A DNA stretch of 64,000 nt from Geopsychrobacter electrodiphilus DSM 16401 (GCF_000384395.1 NZ_ARWE01000001.1:2010894-2074893); one strand, 5' to 3'; positions 38,371-47,284 are shown, numbered from the stretch's first letter. The notes: generated by a model from the letters alone, not told the origin. Made by a program: numbers and translations.

Positions 38371-38399
38371 TTGACAGTTTCGTTGATGCCTCCTAGAAT
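38371..38399 (+). promoter_or_regulatory. sigma-70-type promoter of the cbb3 operon
   Basis: TTGACA, 17 bases, TAGAAT: a full -35 and a 5/6 -10 at ideal spacing. Transcription would start near 38406, giving a leader of about 110 bases. No clear FNR box (TTGAT-N4-ATCAA) was found around it. Confidence 0.65.
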
Positions 38400-38514
38400 C
38401 ATCACCCTTCAAGTAATCATTACCTGTCTCTTAAATTGACATTGCCCCACTTTAACTTAGACTCTCTCAAATATAAATTATCCCTGATTCGGGGAGACAA
38501 TAACAGGAGGCCAT

Positions 38515-39930
38515 ATGGAGAAACCGGAATACAACACAGACATTGTCAGGAGTTTTATACACTGGAGCGTTCTCTGGGGGCTGGTTGCAGTCCTGGTTGG
38601 TGTCACGGTTTCGTTTCAAATGACCAATCCTGAACTGAACTTCCCTCCCTATTTCACCTTCGGTCGTCTACGCCCGATTCATACCAATGCCGGTATTTAC
38701 GGCTGGGGGGTCGGCACCATCTTCGCCATGTTCATTTATATCACCCAACGACTGTGCAAGGTCAGGATCTGGAGCGACAAACTGGCCAGGTTCCAGCTGT
38801 GGTTTTTTAATATCACCATCCTCGCCTCGGCGGTCACTCTACTCCTTGGCTACACGACGTCCAAGGAATATCACGAGATGGAGTGGCCGATCGACCTGAT
38901 GGTCATCGTCCTCTGGGTGGTCTTTGCCATTAACATTATTATGACGATTATCAAGCGTCAGGAAGAGCAGATGTATATCTCGCTCTGGTACATAATGGCG
39001 TCAATCATCGGCGTGGCGATCCTTTATACGGTTGATGCCGCCGAAGTCCCGGTTTCACTGTTTAAATCCTACTCGGCCTATGCCGGGACCAATGATGCCA
39101 ATGTACACTGGTGGTTCGGGCACAATGCGGTGGCAATGGCCTTGACCGCCCCGCCGCTGGCGATGTTCTACTATTTCCTGCCAAAAACAACCGGGGTGCC
39201 GATCTACAGCCATAAGCTTTCGATCGTCGCCTTCTGGTCACTGATCTTCATGTACCTCTGGACCGGAGCCCACCATCTACTCTGGACCCCGGTGCCCGAC
39301 TGGATCCAGACGTTGGCGATGGCCTTTTCGGTGATGTTGATCGCCCCCTCCTGGGGCTCGGTCATCAACGGCTACATGTCGATGAAAGGACAGTGGCACC
39401 AGATGCGCGAGAACTACATTGTCAAATTTCTGATCCTCGGCATTACCTTTTACGGACTGCAAACCCTGCAGGGACCAATGCAGGCGATCCGTTCCTTCTC
39501 GGCGTTTATCCATTACACCGACTGGGTGCCTGCCCATATCCACATGGGCACCATGGGTTGGGTCTCGATGATCAGTTTCGCCTCCATTTACTATATGGTT
39601 CCGCGTATCTACGGCAAAGAGATCTATAGTATCCCTCTGGCAAACCTGCACTTCTGGTTGGTTTTGATCGGACAGTTGGTCTGGACAATCTCACTCTGGG
39701 TCGCCGGGGTGATGCAGGCCGGGATGTGGAACGCCATGAATCCAGATGGCAGCCTGACCTACACCTTTATGGATACCATGGTGCAAATGTACCCCTTTTG
39801 GTGGGCACGAACCTTTGGCGGGCTCATCTTCCTCAGTGGGCTCCTGGTCTTTATCTACAACCTGTTTAAATCTTTCCAGAGCGGTGAGAAGACCGTCTCC
39901 GTTGCCACCACCGCAGCAGGGAGGGCCTAA
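38515..39930 (+). CDS. ccoN: cbb3-type cytochrome c oxidase subunit I
   Basis: Catalytic subunit of 471 residues of the high-affinity cbb3 oxidase, carrying the low-spin haem b and the b3-CuB centre. About twelve transmembrane helices are visible. Haem and copper ligands lie in IHTNAGIYGWGVGTIFAMF, WWFGHNAVAMALTAPP, GAHHLLW and HIHMGTMGWVSM. AACAGGAGG precedes the ATG. Three bases separate it from ccoO. The operon continues with assembly genes, so this is a complete locus for microaerobic respiration or oxygen detoxification in an otherwise anaerobic-looking genome. Confidence 0.97.
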   Translation: MEKPEYNTDIVRSFIHWSVLWGLVAVLVGVTVSFQMTNPELNFPPYFTFGRLRPIHTNAGIYGWGVGTIFAMFIYITQRLCKVRIWSDKLARFQLWFFNITILASAVTLLLGYTTSKEYHEMEWPIDLMVIVLWVVFAINIIMTIIKRQEEQMYISLWYIMASIIGVAILYTVDAAEVPVSLFKSYSAYAGTNDANVHWWFGHNAVAMALTAPPLAMFYYFLPKTTGVPIYSHKLSIVAFWSLIFMYLWTGAHHLLWTPVPDWIQTLAMAFSVMLIAPSWGSVINGYMSMKGQWHQMRENYIVKFLILGITFYGLQTLQGPMQAIRSFSAFIHYTDWVPAHIHMGTMGWVSMISFASIYYMVPRIYGKEIYSIPLANLHFWLVLIGQLVWTISLWVAGVMQAGMWNAMNPDGSLTYTFMDTMVQMYPFWWARTFGGLIFLSGLLVFIYNLFKSFQSGEKTVSVATTAAGRA

Positions 39931-39933
39931 GTC

Positions 39934-40800
39934 ATGTGGGAGAAGAGACCTATCCTGTTTTTGATTCTGGCGACTGTCGTCATCATGATCGGCACCACCG
40001 TAACAATGATCGTCCCATTCCTGTCGGTTAATACCGAAGCTGACCGAATTGCCAGTGTCAAACCCTACACCCCGCTGCAGCAGGAAGGGCGCGACATCTA
40101 CATTCGCGAAGGCTGCAACAATTGTCATACTCAAACCGTTCGCCCGCTGGTCAGTGAGGTGCTGCGTTATGGTGAATATTCCAAATCGGGCGAGTTCGTG
40201 TACGACCGCCCCTTCCTGTGGGGCTCAAAACGCACGGGTCCGGATTTAGCACGTCTGGGTGGAAAATATCCCGACTCCTGGCATTACAAGCACCTGGAAT
40301 CACCGCGCGCAATGATCACCGGCTCAAACATGCCGGATTATGGCTGGCTGAAGGCGAACCCTCTCGATCCTCAGATGATCGAACGCAAGATGAAGGTTCT
40401 TCACTTCCCTTACTCGGCCGCACAGCTTTCCGACTTGGCTGATAAAAATGAGATGGATGCCCTTGTCGCCTATCTGCAGAAACTGGGGAGCGATATCCCC
40501 TGGCGCAAGGCCGCTCAAGCGACCATTGTCGGTGAATTGAAAAATCCCTATGCCGGCGCCTCACACGAGCAGATAGAACCCTGGGAAAAAATGTTCGAGA
40601 ACACCTGTGCTCCCTGTCATGGCGAGCATCGCGAAGGCGGAATCGGGCCATCTCTGATTCACACAAAAAAAACCGAAGCGGAATTATTCAATATTATTTA
40701 TAACGGTATCGAAACTGGCGGGATGCCCTCTTTCGGCAGCATGGGTTCAGACAAAGTCTGGCAGATGGTCAACTTCGTCAAACACTACGAGGATGATTGA
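39934..40800 (+). CDS. ccoO: cbb3 oxidase subunit II fused to a C-terminal cytochrome c domain
   Basis: Membrane-anchored cytochrome of 288 residues. The N-terminal helix (about 7-30) and first haem site CNNCH (61-65) with the CcoO signature (TQTVRPL, WGSKRTGPDLARLGGKY, MPDYGWL) are normal. After the usual end of CcoO an extra domain of about 85 residues carries a second haem site CAPCH (225-229) with a Met ligand in GGMPSFG. This domain resembles the last cytochrome c domain of CcoP. No separate dihaem CcoP is encoded in the operon, so this fusion probably supplies the electron entry haem. Confidence 0.93.
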   Translation: MWEKRPILFLILATVVIMIGTTVTMIVPFLSVNTEADRIASVKPYTPLQQEGRDIYIREGCNNCHTQTVRPLVSEVLRYGEYSKSGEFVYDRPFLWGSKRTGPDLARLGGKYPDSWHYKHLESPRAMITGSNMPDYGWLKANPLDPQMIERKMKVLHFPYSAAQLSDLADKNEMDALVAYLQKLGSDIPWRKAAQATIVGELKNPYAGASHEQIEPWEKMFENTCAPCHGEHREGGIGPSLIHTKKTEAELFNIIYNGIETGGMPSFGSMGSDKVWQMVNFVKHYEDD

Positions 40801-40802
40801 TT

Positions 40803-40943
40803 ATGGACCTGGCCTCAATTCTGTACCTTGGCGTGACCTCTCTGTTCATCGTTATCTTTGTGGTGATCGTTGTGCGGACCTACAGCCGCAAAAATCGGGA
40901 CAAGAACGAAACCGCCAAGTATCACATGCTGGATGACGATTGA
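40803..40943 (+). CDS. CcoQ-like small membrane protein, 46 aa
   Basis: A short gene starting two bases after the ccoO stop. It encodes one transmembrane helix (YLGVTSLFIVIFVVIVVRTY) and a charged cytoplasmic tail ending in AKYHMLDDD. Position and topology are those of CcoQ, which stabilises the cbb3 complex. The tail closely matches the end of CcoS in the same operon (AKYRMLDDDDDD), which is not usual for CcoQ. Could be a CcoQ/CcoS-derived paralogue. Confidence 0.75.
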   Translation: MDLASILYLGVTSLFIVIFVVIVVRTYSRKNRDKNETAKYHMLDDD

Positions 40944-40986
40944 TCGGGGCAACCCACAGCGCTTTTCTTTGACAAGGATGGTACTT

Positions 40987-41199
40987 ATGAACAGTATCGA
41001 TCAACATACGGACGAACACGCAGACGGCATCGTTGAGGACCGCAAACAAGCCCCGCCGATCTACTTTAATATCCTTTTTTACGGCTTGATCGTCTGGGGG
41101 GTCATCTTCATGGCTTATTTCCTGCTGAGTGGTTGGAGTTCTCACCAGGAATTTGCTCAAAAGATGAAAATTCATCAGAATCAAAGTTCCAGCAAGTGA
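40987..41199 (+). CDS. CcoP/FixP N-terminal membrane-anchor-like protein, 70 aa
   Basis: The protein begins with a hydrophilic stretch rich in His and Asp (DQHTDEHADGIVED), then PPIYFNILFYGLIVWGVIFM, a single helix that resembles the FixP_N domain of CcoP (P-x-I/Y-x-x-x-FY). A short tail follows and no haem site is present. It therefore looks like CcoP reduced to its anchor, with the cytochrome part attached to CcoO. The ATG at 40987 has AAGGA eight bases upstream; the stop overlaps the next start (GTGA). Confidence 0.7.
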   Translation: MNSIDQHTDEHADGIVEDRKQAPPIYFNILFYGLIVWGVIFMAYFLLSGWSSHQEFAQKMKIHQNQSSSK

Positions 41200-42494
41200 G
41201 TTCACCTAAAGGGGGGAGCATTCCTCCCCCCTTTAATTTACAGGCTAAAACAGGGAATAATCGCCTTCTCGGCCCGTATCGACGCAGCTTTCAGTGGCTT
41301 ATAAGTCTGCTGATTCTTCTGCTCCCCTGGGCGCATGTCGACTCGGTTAGCCTGTTGCGGGTCGACTTCACAACCTTAAGCCTGCACCTGTTCGGTGCGA
41401 CCTTAAGAATCGAAGAACTCTACCTGCTGCTTTTATTCAGCCTCGCGCTGGCTCTCTTCTTCTTATTAACCACCCTGATTTTTGGCCGCGTCTGGTGCGG
41501 ATGGGCCTGCCCGCAAACCACTTTGAGTGACCTTGCTGAATGGGCCGCGCGGAAATTGAAACTGAAGGTCAGTGGCTTTCGTCTGGCTGGCGCTGTCTGG
41601 CGCAAAGCTCTGCTCCACATTTTTTTCCTAATGGTGGGGTTGTTAGTCGCCAGCAATCTGCTCTGGTATTTCATTGAGCCAGAGCGATTTTTCAGACAGC
41701 TATTCCACGGCCAGCTGCACCCGGTGGCCCTCGGTACCCTGATAGTTATCACGGCAACCGTCTATTTCGACCTGGCCTTTCTGCGTCGCATTATCTGTCG
41801 CGATTTCTGCCCCTACGGTCGCTTTCAAACCGTGCTGGTTGACACCAGCACCCTCGTGCTGCATCTCCCTGCGACGGAAGCCCCACGCTGTATCAAATGT
41901 GGCGCCTGTGTGCGGGCTTGTCCGATGGAGATCGATATCCGTCGCGGGTACCAGATTGAATGCATCAACTGCGGACGCTGTCTGGATGCCTGTCGCCGGG
42001 TGATGAACAAGCGCAAAGAACCTGGTCTGATCGGCTATTATTTCGGTATCAATGGTGAAGGCCCGCGTGCCATTTTCAACCCGCGGACTCTCTTGTTAGC
42101 CTCCGGGTTCATGGCACTGTCCATCTTACTCGTTTGCGCAATAAAGCTTCGCCCTGAAGCAACCCTCAAGGTCGCGCTATCTCACCAGGTCGCTAGTCGT
42201 CGCCTTAAGGATGGGGACCAGGTCAGCTTCTTTAACGCCTGGATCAATAATCGGACCACCACTAAAGCCGAATATCATTTGTCGGCCGAAGATCAAGGTA
42301 ACGGTCAAAAATTAGTCTTGAAAGGGCCGACCCATGGCATCATCGTGGATGGTGGACAGAATCAAAAGGTCGATTTTGTATTGCTCACCCCTTTCACCGG
42401 AGAGGAGAGTCGGGTTAGCTTTAGACTCATCGCCAAAGATGGAAGCAAATTGGCGGAAACTGACGCCTTAATCACCCCCAGACAAAGCAGGTAA
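41196..42494 (+). CDS. ccoG: cbb3 oxidase assembly protein CcoG (FixG/RdxA), polyferredoxin
   Basis: Membrane polyferredoxin of 432 residues that in other bacteria reduces Cu(II) during cbb3 assembly. It has several transmembrane helices, the GRVWCGWACPQTTLSDL signature, two [4Fe-4S] sites (CIKCGACVRACP, CINCGRCLDACR) and a C-terminal Ig-like periplasmic domain (about 340-430). I propose the GTG at 41196, which overlaps the preceding stop as GTGA; the longest frame begins inside the previous gene. The RBS is weak, so the start is uncertain by a few codons. Confidence 0.93.
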   Translation: MSSPKGGSIPPPFNLQAKTGNNRLLGPYRRSFQWLISLLILLLPWAHVDSVSLLRVDFTTLSLHLFGATLRIEELYLLLLFSLALALFFLLTTLIFGRVWCGWACPQTTLSDLAEWAARKLKLKVSGFRLAGAVWRKALLHIFFLMVGLLVASNLLWYFIEPERFFRQLFHGQLHPVALGTLIVITATVYFDLAFLRRIICRDFCPYGRFQTVLVDTSTLVLHLPATEAPRCIKCGACVRACPMEIDIRRGYQIECINCGRCLDACRRVMNKRKEPGLIGYYFGINGEGPRAIFNPRTLLLASGFMALSILLVCAIKLRPEATLKVALSHQVASRRLKDGDQVSFFNAWINNRTTTKAEYHLSAEDQGNGQKLVLKGPTHGIIVDGGQNQKVDFVLLTPFTGEESRVSFRLIAKDGSKLAETDALITPRQSR

Positions 42495-42495
42495 C

Positions 42496-42954
42496 ATGGT
42501 CACCTTAAAGCGAATAAGTCCTTACGTTCTGTTGATTTTCCTTCTGCTCGGCTCCTTTTTACTCTTCTCGGCCTGGTCGGCACGACAGGCGGCGACCAGA
42601 GGCAGCCAGATTTCCGATATCAACTATTACAGTAAGGGGCTTAAATATAACAACACCCGTATCGAAGAACGCGCCGCAGCAAGCCGTGGCTGGAAACTTA
42701 CGACTGAAATAAACAATAATAACCTGAGGTTCAGCCTCTCCGACAAGGACGGTCATTCGATAAGCCATGCCAGCGGAGAATTAACCCTGTTCCTCAGCCA
42801 AGAGGACCGAGTGGTGCACCTGCAAACTACCGAACCGGAACCAGGCCTCTACCTGCTCAAGCTTCCCGATGAAATCAAGGGCAATCTACAGGCACGGATA
42901 GTGTTTGAACAACAGGGCGTACGTATCAGTCGTCAATTACTGGTAAACATCTGA
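42496..42954 (+). CDS. ccoH: FixH/CcoH-family cbb3 assembly protein
   Basis: Protein of 152 residues with one N-terminal membrane helix (about 8-26) and a periplasmic beta domain. The INYYSKGLKYNNTRIEERAA stretch matches the FixH signature (YYxKGL...). CcoH is needed for late assembly of the cbb3 oxidase and interacts with CcoN. It starts one base after ccoG and ends one base before ccoI, the classical ccoGHIS order. Confidence 0.9.
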   Translation: MVTLKRISPYVLLIFLLLGSFLLFSAWSARQAATRGSQISDINYYSKGLKYNNTRIEERAAASRGWKLTTEINNNNLRFSLSDKDGHSISHASGELTLFLSQEDRVVHLQTTEPEPGLYLLKLPDEIKGNLQARIVFEQQGVRISRQLLVNI

Positions 42955-42955
42955 G

Positions 42956-45346
42956 ATGCCGGCCACTGAACGTCAATACTGCGTCCACTGTGGCCTGCCG
43001 ATTTCACCGTTGGATCTGGTGACAGAAACCAGCGCAGATCAGACGTTTTTGTTTTGCTGCCAGGGTTGCCGTGGCGCATGGCTTATAATTCGCGGCGCCG
43101 GGCTGGACAGTTTCTACTCGCGCAAAGAGCTTAAGCACGACCCTTTAAAAAAGATAAACGTTACTCCTTTTGATCCTGTATACCTGCAAAACTTTGTTAC
43201 CGAGAGCTCCACCGGAGCCGAAATCAGTCTGATTATCGATGGTATTCACTGCGCCAGCTGCATCTGGCTGATTGAAAGATACATGCGGCAGCTGCCTGGC
43301 GTTTTAATGGCCAGGGTCAACTTCGCAACGCATCGGCTGCTGCTGCGTTTTGATTCCGGGGTAACTGACGTCTCGCACCTCTGCTGGAAATTATCTCAAA
43401 TAGGCTACCAGCCGCGCCCCTACTCCAAGGATGAGCTCCGCACCTCAATGGAGAGCGAACGTCGCAGCCTGCTGCTCCGATTTGGCACCGCCGTCTTTCT
43501 CTCGATGCAATTGATGGGCTTCTCCATCGCCCTCTACGCAGGCTACTTCAAGGGAATCGACCCACAAACTCGCCTCCTGTTGCAAACTCTGGCAGCTCTG
43601 GTTACAACACCGGTCGTATTCTATTCCGGCTACCCTTTTCTGCGTGGCGCCTGGTTTTCTCTGCGTAACCATTCGCCGAATATGGATCTGCTGGTCGCTA
43701 TCGGCTCACTTACGGCTTATTTTTATAGCCTGTTTGCGTTGACAACCGGGCGTGAGGTCTATTTTGATTCGGCCGCGATGATCGTCACCCTGATCCTGGC
43801 CGGACGACTTTTCGAGAGCGGCGCCAGACATCAGGCCTCGGCCGGTCTGGATCGTCTTCTGCACCTCTCCCCCCCCATCGCCAATCGCCTGATTGATGGG
43901 CAAAGCCTGCCGATCGAAAGTCGCTTGCTCGAACCGGGTGATCTGATTCAAGTTTCACCGGGAGACCGTTTTCCCATCGACGGTTTGATTATTTCCGGGA
44001 GTTCTGAAGTTGACGAAGCGGCCGTCAGCGGTGAATCCATACCGGTATTCAAACAGGCGGGAGAACAGGTAAGGGCCGGAACCCAAAACCTGAACGGAAT
44101 GTTGACGATAAAAGTCGTGACCAAGGCAGCCGATTCATTTATTGCACGGATCGGGCGCATGGTCGAAGAGGCACAAACACGCAATGCCCCGATTCAAAAG
44201 CTGGCTGATCGTATTTCCGGGATCTTCATTCCGCTGGTGCTGACCATCGCAATCCTGACCTATTTTTATTGGGGAGCCGATCACAACGCCCTGCTTCACG
44301 CCATTACGGTTCTGGTTGTCGCCTGTCCCTGCGCGCTGGGGCTGGCAACCCCGACGGCAGTTATGGTCGCCACGGGGCGAGCGGCTGAAGAAGGAGTCCT
44401 GTTTCGTGGTGGGGACGTACTGGAAGCGGCGGCCGGACTCAACCTCCTCGCTTTCGATAAAACCGGAACGCTGACAGCAGGTCACCCGCAGGTTGTTGGT
44501 GTCAAAGCGGTCAATAATCAGGATGAATTATTGCGTTATGCCGCACAACTGGTCTCGGCAAGTCGCCACCCGTTAGCCCGGGGAATCCTTAATGAAGCTC
44601 AACGCCAGCAAGTCGACAGCATATCGCTACAGAACGTTCAGCAAATTCCGGGAAAGGGTCTAATTGCAGATGGCGGAAAACTGCTGGGAGGAAGCGCTGA
44701 TTTCCTGAGATCTCATGGCATTTCAATCCCGGATACGCAGGGAGATCTCACCATAAGTGAAGTTCATTTTGCCCTGAACGGTTGTTACCTCGGGGTGCTG
44801 TCCCTGCGGGACATTGAGCGAAGCGAAGCAGGTGAGGCCTTGACCTTATTGCGCAGCCGTGGTTATACCAGTCTGCTCCTTTCTGGAGATCGACCAGGCT
44901 GCGTCAAAGAACTCGCGGACAAACTCCTCATAGACCAATGGTCGGCACCTTTGACTCCTGAATTAAAAACCAGGGAGATTGAGCGCCTGAAAAAAATGGG
45001 AAACAAAGTTCTGATGACAGGCGACGGGATCAACGATGCGCCGGCCCTAGCAGCAGCCACGGTCAGCTGTTCAATCGTCGGCAGCAGCGATATCGCCATG
45101 GAGCAGGCCGGGCTGCTGCTGACACGCCCGGACCTGATGCTGCTGCCCTGGGCACTAAAGACTGCACAAAAAACCATGTCAATCATTCGCCAGAATTTGT
45201 TCTGGGCCTTCAGCTATAACCTGGTGGCCATCCCCCTGGCTGCGAGTGGCAGATTATTACCCGTCTATGGTGCTGCCGCCATGGCTTGCAGTTCGATCGG
45301 AGTCCTCCTCAATTCGCTGCGCTTAAAAAGGATCCTGCCGCCATGA
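42956..45346 (+). CDS. ccoI: copper-exporting P1B-type ATPase CcoI (FixI)
   Basis: P-type ATPase of 796 residues that supplies copper for the oxidase. It has an N-terminal Cys cluster (YCVHCGLP, FCCQGC), a heavy-metal-associated domain with the GxHCASC motif (IDGIHCASCIW), transmembrane helices, the actuator loop (VSGESIP), the ion-channel motif VACPCALGLATP, the phosphorylation site DKTGTLT and the hinge TGDGINDAPAL. Length is typical. Its stop overlaps the ccoS start (ATGA). Confidence 0.96.
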   Translation: MPATERQYCVHCGLPISPLDLVTETSADQTFLFCCQGCRGAWLIIRGAGLDSFYSRKELKHDPLKKINVTPFDPVYLQNFVTESSTGAEISLIIDGIHCASCIWLIERYMRQLPGVLMARVNFATHRLLLRFDSGVTDVSHLCWKLSQIGYQPRPYSKDELRTSMESERRSLLLRFGTAVFLSMQLMGFSIALYAGYFKGIDPQTRLLLQTLAALVTTPVVFYSGYPFLRGAWFSLRNHSPNMDLLVAIGSLTAYFYSLFALTTGREVYFDSAAMIVTLILAGRLFESGARHQASAGLDRLLHLSPPIANRLIDGQSLPIESRLLEPGDLIQVSPGDRFPIDGLIISGSSEVDEAAVSGESIPVFKQAGEQVRAGTQNLNGMLTIKVVTKAADSFIARIGRMVEEAQTRNAPIQKLADRISGIFIPLVLTIAILTYFYWGADHNALLHAITVLVVACPCALGLATPTAVMVATGRAAEEGVLFRGGDVLEAAAGLNLLAFDKTGTLTAGHPQVVGVKAVNNQDELLRYAAQLVSASRHPLARGILNEAQRQQVDSISLQNVQQIPGKGLIADGGKLLGGSADFLRSHGISIPDTQGDLTISEVHFALNGCYLGVLSLRDIERSEAGEALTLLRSRGYTSLLLSGDRPGCVKELADKLLIDQWSAPLTPELKTREIERLKKMGNKVLMTGDGINDAPALAAATVSCSIVGSSDIAMEQAGLLLTRPDLMLLPWALKTAQKTMSIIRQNLFWAFSYNLVAIPLAASGRLLPVYGAAAMACSSIGVLLNSLRLKRILPP

Positions 45347-45492
45347 TGAAGACTATTCTGCTGTTGATGTTCCTATCCTTCTGTATTGGCACCGGGGTGT
45401 GGCTCTTCTTTATCTACGCCGTTAAAAAGGGGGAATTTGATGACATCGAAGCCGCCAAATACCGCATGCTTGACGATGATGATGATGATTGA
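45343..45492 (+). CDS. ccoS: cbb3 oxidase maturation protein CcoS
   Basis: Small membrane protein of 49 residues: one helix (TILLLMFLSFCIGTGVWLFF) and the CcoS signature GEFDDIEAAKYRMLDDDDDD. CcoS is required for cofactor insertion into cbb3 oxidase. The start is the ATG that overlaps the ccoI stop; an ATG one codon later is equally possible. The six-Asp end is encoded by a run of GAT codons. Confidence 0.92.
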   Translation: MMKTILLLMFLSFCIGTGVWLFFIYAVKKGEFDDIEAAKYRMLDDDDDD

Positions 45493-45581
45493 CCAATGCC
45501 AGGGGTATGAAATGCCTGATCCTGGCGATGATTTATTCCAAAATTTCACAGATTTTCAGGACTTGGCCAGGAAGGTCTGTC

Positions 45582-46280
45582 ATGAACTTTGATCCGCTGT
45601 ATACCCTTGCCTTTATGACAGCCCTGTTTGGCTCTGGTCACTGTATTGGCATGTGCGGGGGGCTGGTTAGCGCTCTCGGATTATCAACAGATGGCCGCCC
45701 CGCCGGCATGGTATTCCACCTGTTTTACAATCTGGGACGAACAATCACTTACACCTCAATCGGCCTTGCCGTTGGCTGGGTTGGATCAGCCCTGGTCTAC
45801 AAACAGGCTCTTCATGGAATTACCCGTTATCTGCTCCTTGGCAGCGACCTGCTGGTGATTCTTGCAGGGCTTGGCACCGCGGGGCTCTTCTCCTGGCTCA
45901 ACCTGTCACACTTCGAGTTTGCCGGTCCCATTCACAGTATGACCAAAGCGGCACGTAAATTACGCAAGCTGCCGGCAGCAGTCTCAGCTTTGCCCCTCGG
46001 CATTCTCTTTGGTTTTTTACCCTGCGGTTTTCTCTATGCAATGATCCTGACCGCGGCCCAGAGCGCTGATATGTTCAAAGCAGCAGGCATCATGCTGGCC
46101 TTCGGCTTGGGAACCATGCCGGCCCTGTTTTTTATCGGGAGTGCCGTTCACCTGATGGGACAATCAAAAAGAATTTGGATGTTCAGGGTAGCAGGAGCCC
46201 TGGTCGCTCTGATGGGATCATATAATTTTTATCGTCATATCCACATGTTCATGCTGGCTGGCAGTATGCACGCAGGATAA
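45582..46280 (+). CDS. TauE/SafE-like integral membrane protein at cbb3 locus
   Basis: Protein of 232 residues with about six transmembrane helices. The first contains SGHCIGMCGGLV and a later one LGILFGFLPCGFLYAMIL, the paired Cys/Pro motifs of the DsbD/TauE-like family often encoded next to cco assembly genes and thought to act in copper or thiol handling. I chose the ATG at 45582 with AGGAAGG six bases upstream. The longer frame starts at a TTG and adds 31 residues lacking membrane character. Transport substrate not known. Confidence 0.85.
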   Translation: MNFDPLYTLAFMTALFGSGHCIGMCGGLVSALGLSTDGRPAGMVFHLFYNLGRTITYTSIGLAVGWVGSALVYKQALHGITRYLLLGSDLLVILAGLGTAGLFSWLNLSHFEFAGPIHSMTKAARKLRKLPAAVSALPLGILFGFLPCGFLYAMILTAAQSADMFKAAGIMLAFGLGTMPALFFIGSAVHLMGQSKRIWMFRVAGALVALMGSYNFYRHIHMFMLAGSMHAG

Positions 46281-46282
46281 AA

Positions 46283-47218
46283 TTATTTTGCAATCGCATG
46301 GGGAGTTACTTTAACCGGGACAAAAACATGTTTTTTCTTGTCATATTTGTACCCTCCCGCGTCCCACATTTCTTCAATCAGATCCCAGTCATAATGAATC
46401 TGATTTGAGGCATCGACCATATCATTGACATCGAGTATCTCAAGATCATCAATAACTGAATTCCCATTGGTGTCAGCCCAATGCAGGGGAGCAATCTTCA
46501 AACTACCTTTGGAAGGGATCGCATAAGAAAAACCCTGCCCTTCGGGATTGGCAACCACGACACCACTCAAACGAATTTCGCTGTTAAATGCAATTTTTAA
46601 AGGGGGTTGAAGGATATATACAACCTTAATAACTTGGGCAGGACTGCGAATCATCCAACGGACATTGCCGTTCAAATTATCGACACTTGCCGGCGGCGGA
46701 TCGGCTTCAACCAGATTCCATCCCGGAGGAAATTCTTCTCTTATAATCAACCCTTTGAGTTTTTTCTTTGATGAAATTTCAAGATGGATGGGAACTCGGG
46801 CACCAGGCGCGGTATAATTCGGGATATGCCGATGACCACTCAGCAGATTCGGCGGAACAGATATTCTGTGGTTCAGAACGACGGCAACGATTAAGATCCC
46901 AACCAAAAGAATCGCACCAGCAACGTAGCGATTAAGATGACTTTTCTTAGGAAGTACTATCTCTTCTTGGGTGAATTCGAGGGGTTCGCTGTTTTCGGTT
47001 TTCAAGATCGCCTCGAGATCAACCTCGAGCGCCTCCGCAAGCTTAAGCGCGTTATCCCGACGCATCGTAGGGTAACGATTATTTTCCCAGCGCGAAACAG
47101 TATCAGTTGTAACGCCCACCACCTTGGCAACATAAAACTGGGTCAGTTTTCCATCTTCGCGGATCCGGCGGATCGCTTCACCATCTATCGAAACCGAGGG
47201 CGAGGAAAAAGTCTTCAT
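46283..47218 (-). CDS. membrane-bound XRE-type transcriptional regulator
   Basis: Protein of 311 residues with an unusual layout: cytoplasmic XRE/Cro helix-turn-helix (about 12-70, QFYVAKVVGVTTDTVSRWENNRY), linker, one transmembrane helix (about 97-115) and an extracytoplasmic part of about 190 residues with a beta-sandwich (RVPIHLEISSKKKLKGLIIREEFPPGW) and a dockerin/EF-hand-like calcium loop (ADTNGNSVIDDLEIL). This suggests a one-component sensor that binds DNA while reading the periplasm. It is convergent with the cbb3 operon and divergent from the tetrahaem cytochrome gene, which is a candidate target. Confidence 0.8.
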   Translation of the reverse strand: MKTFSSPSVSIDGEAIRRIREDGKLTQFYVAKVVGVTTDTVSRWENNRYPTMRRDNALKLAEALEVDLEAILKTENSEPLEFTQEEIVLPKKSHLNRYVAGAILLVGILIVAVVLNHRISVPPNLLSGHRHIPNYTAPGARVPIHLEISSKKKLKGLIIREEFPPGWNLVEADPPPASVDNLNGNVRWMIRSPAQVIKVVYILQPPLKIAFNSEIRLSGVVVANPEGQGFSYAIPSKGSLKIAPLHWADTNGNSVIDDLEILDVNDMVDASNQIHYDWDLIEEMWDAGGYKYDKKKHVFVPVKVTPHAIAK

Positions 47219-47284
47219 TTAAACCCTCCAGAAGCAAACCATCTATTCATCGCAATCCGGGGAGTCTAGCAGAAACAGGATACC

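Noticed and set aside
38280-38514. FNR-type box in the cbb3 promoter region
   Set aside because: TTGAT and ATCAT elements occur but not with the 4-base spacing of a real FNR site.
45489-45581. TTG-initiated extension of the TauE/SafE-like protein
   Set aside because: A strong AGGAAGG serves the ATG at 45582, and the added residues lack membrane character.
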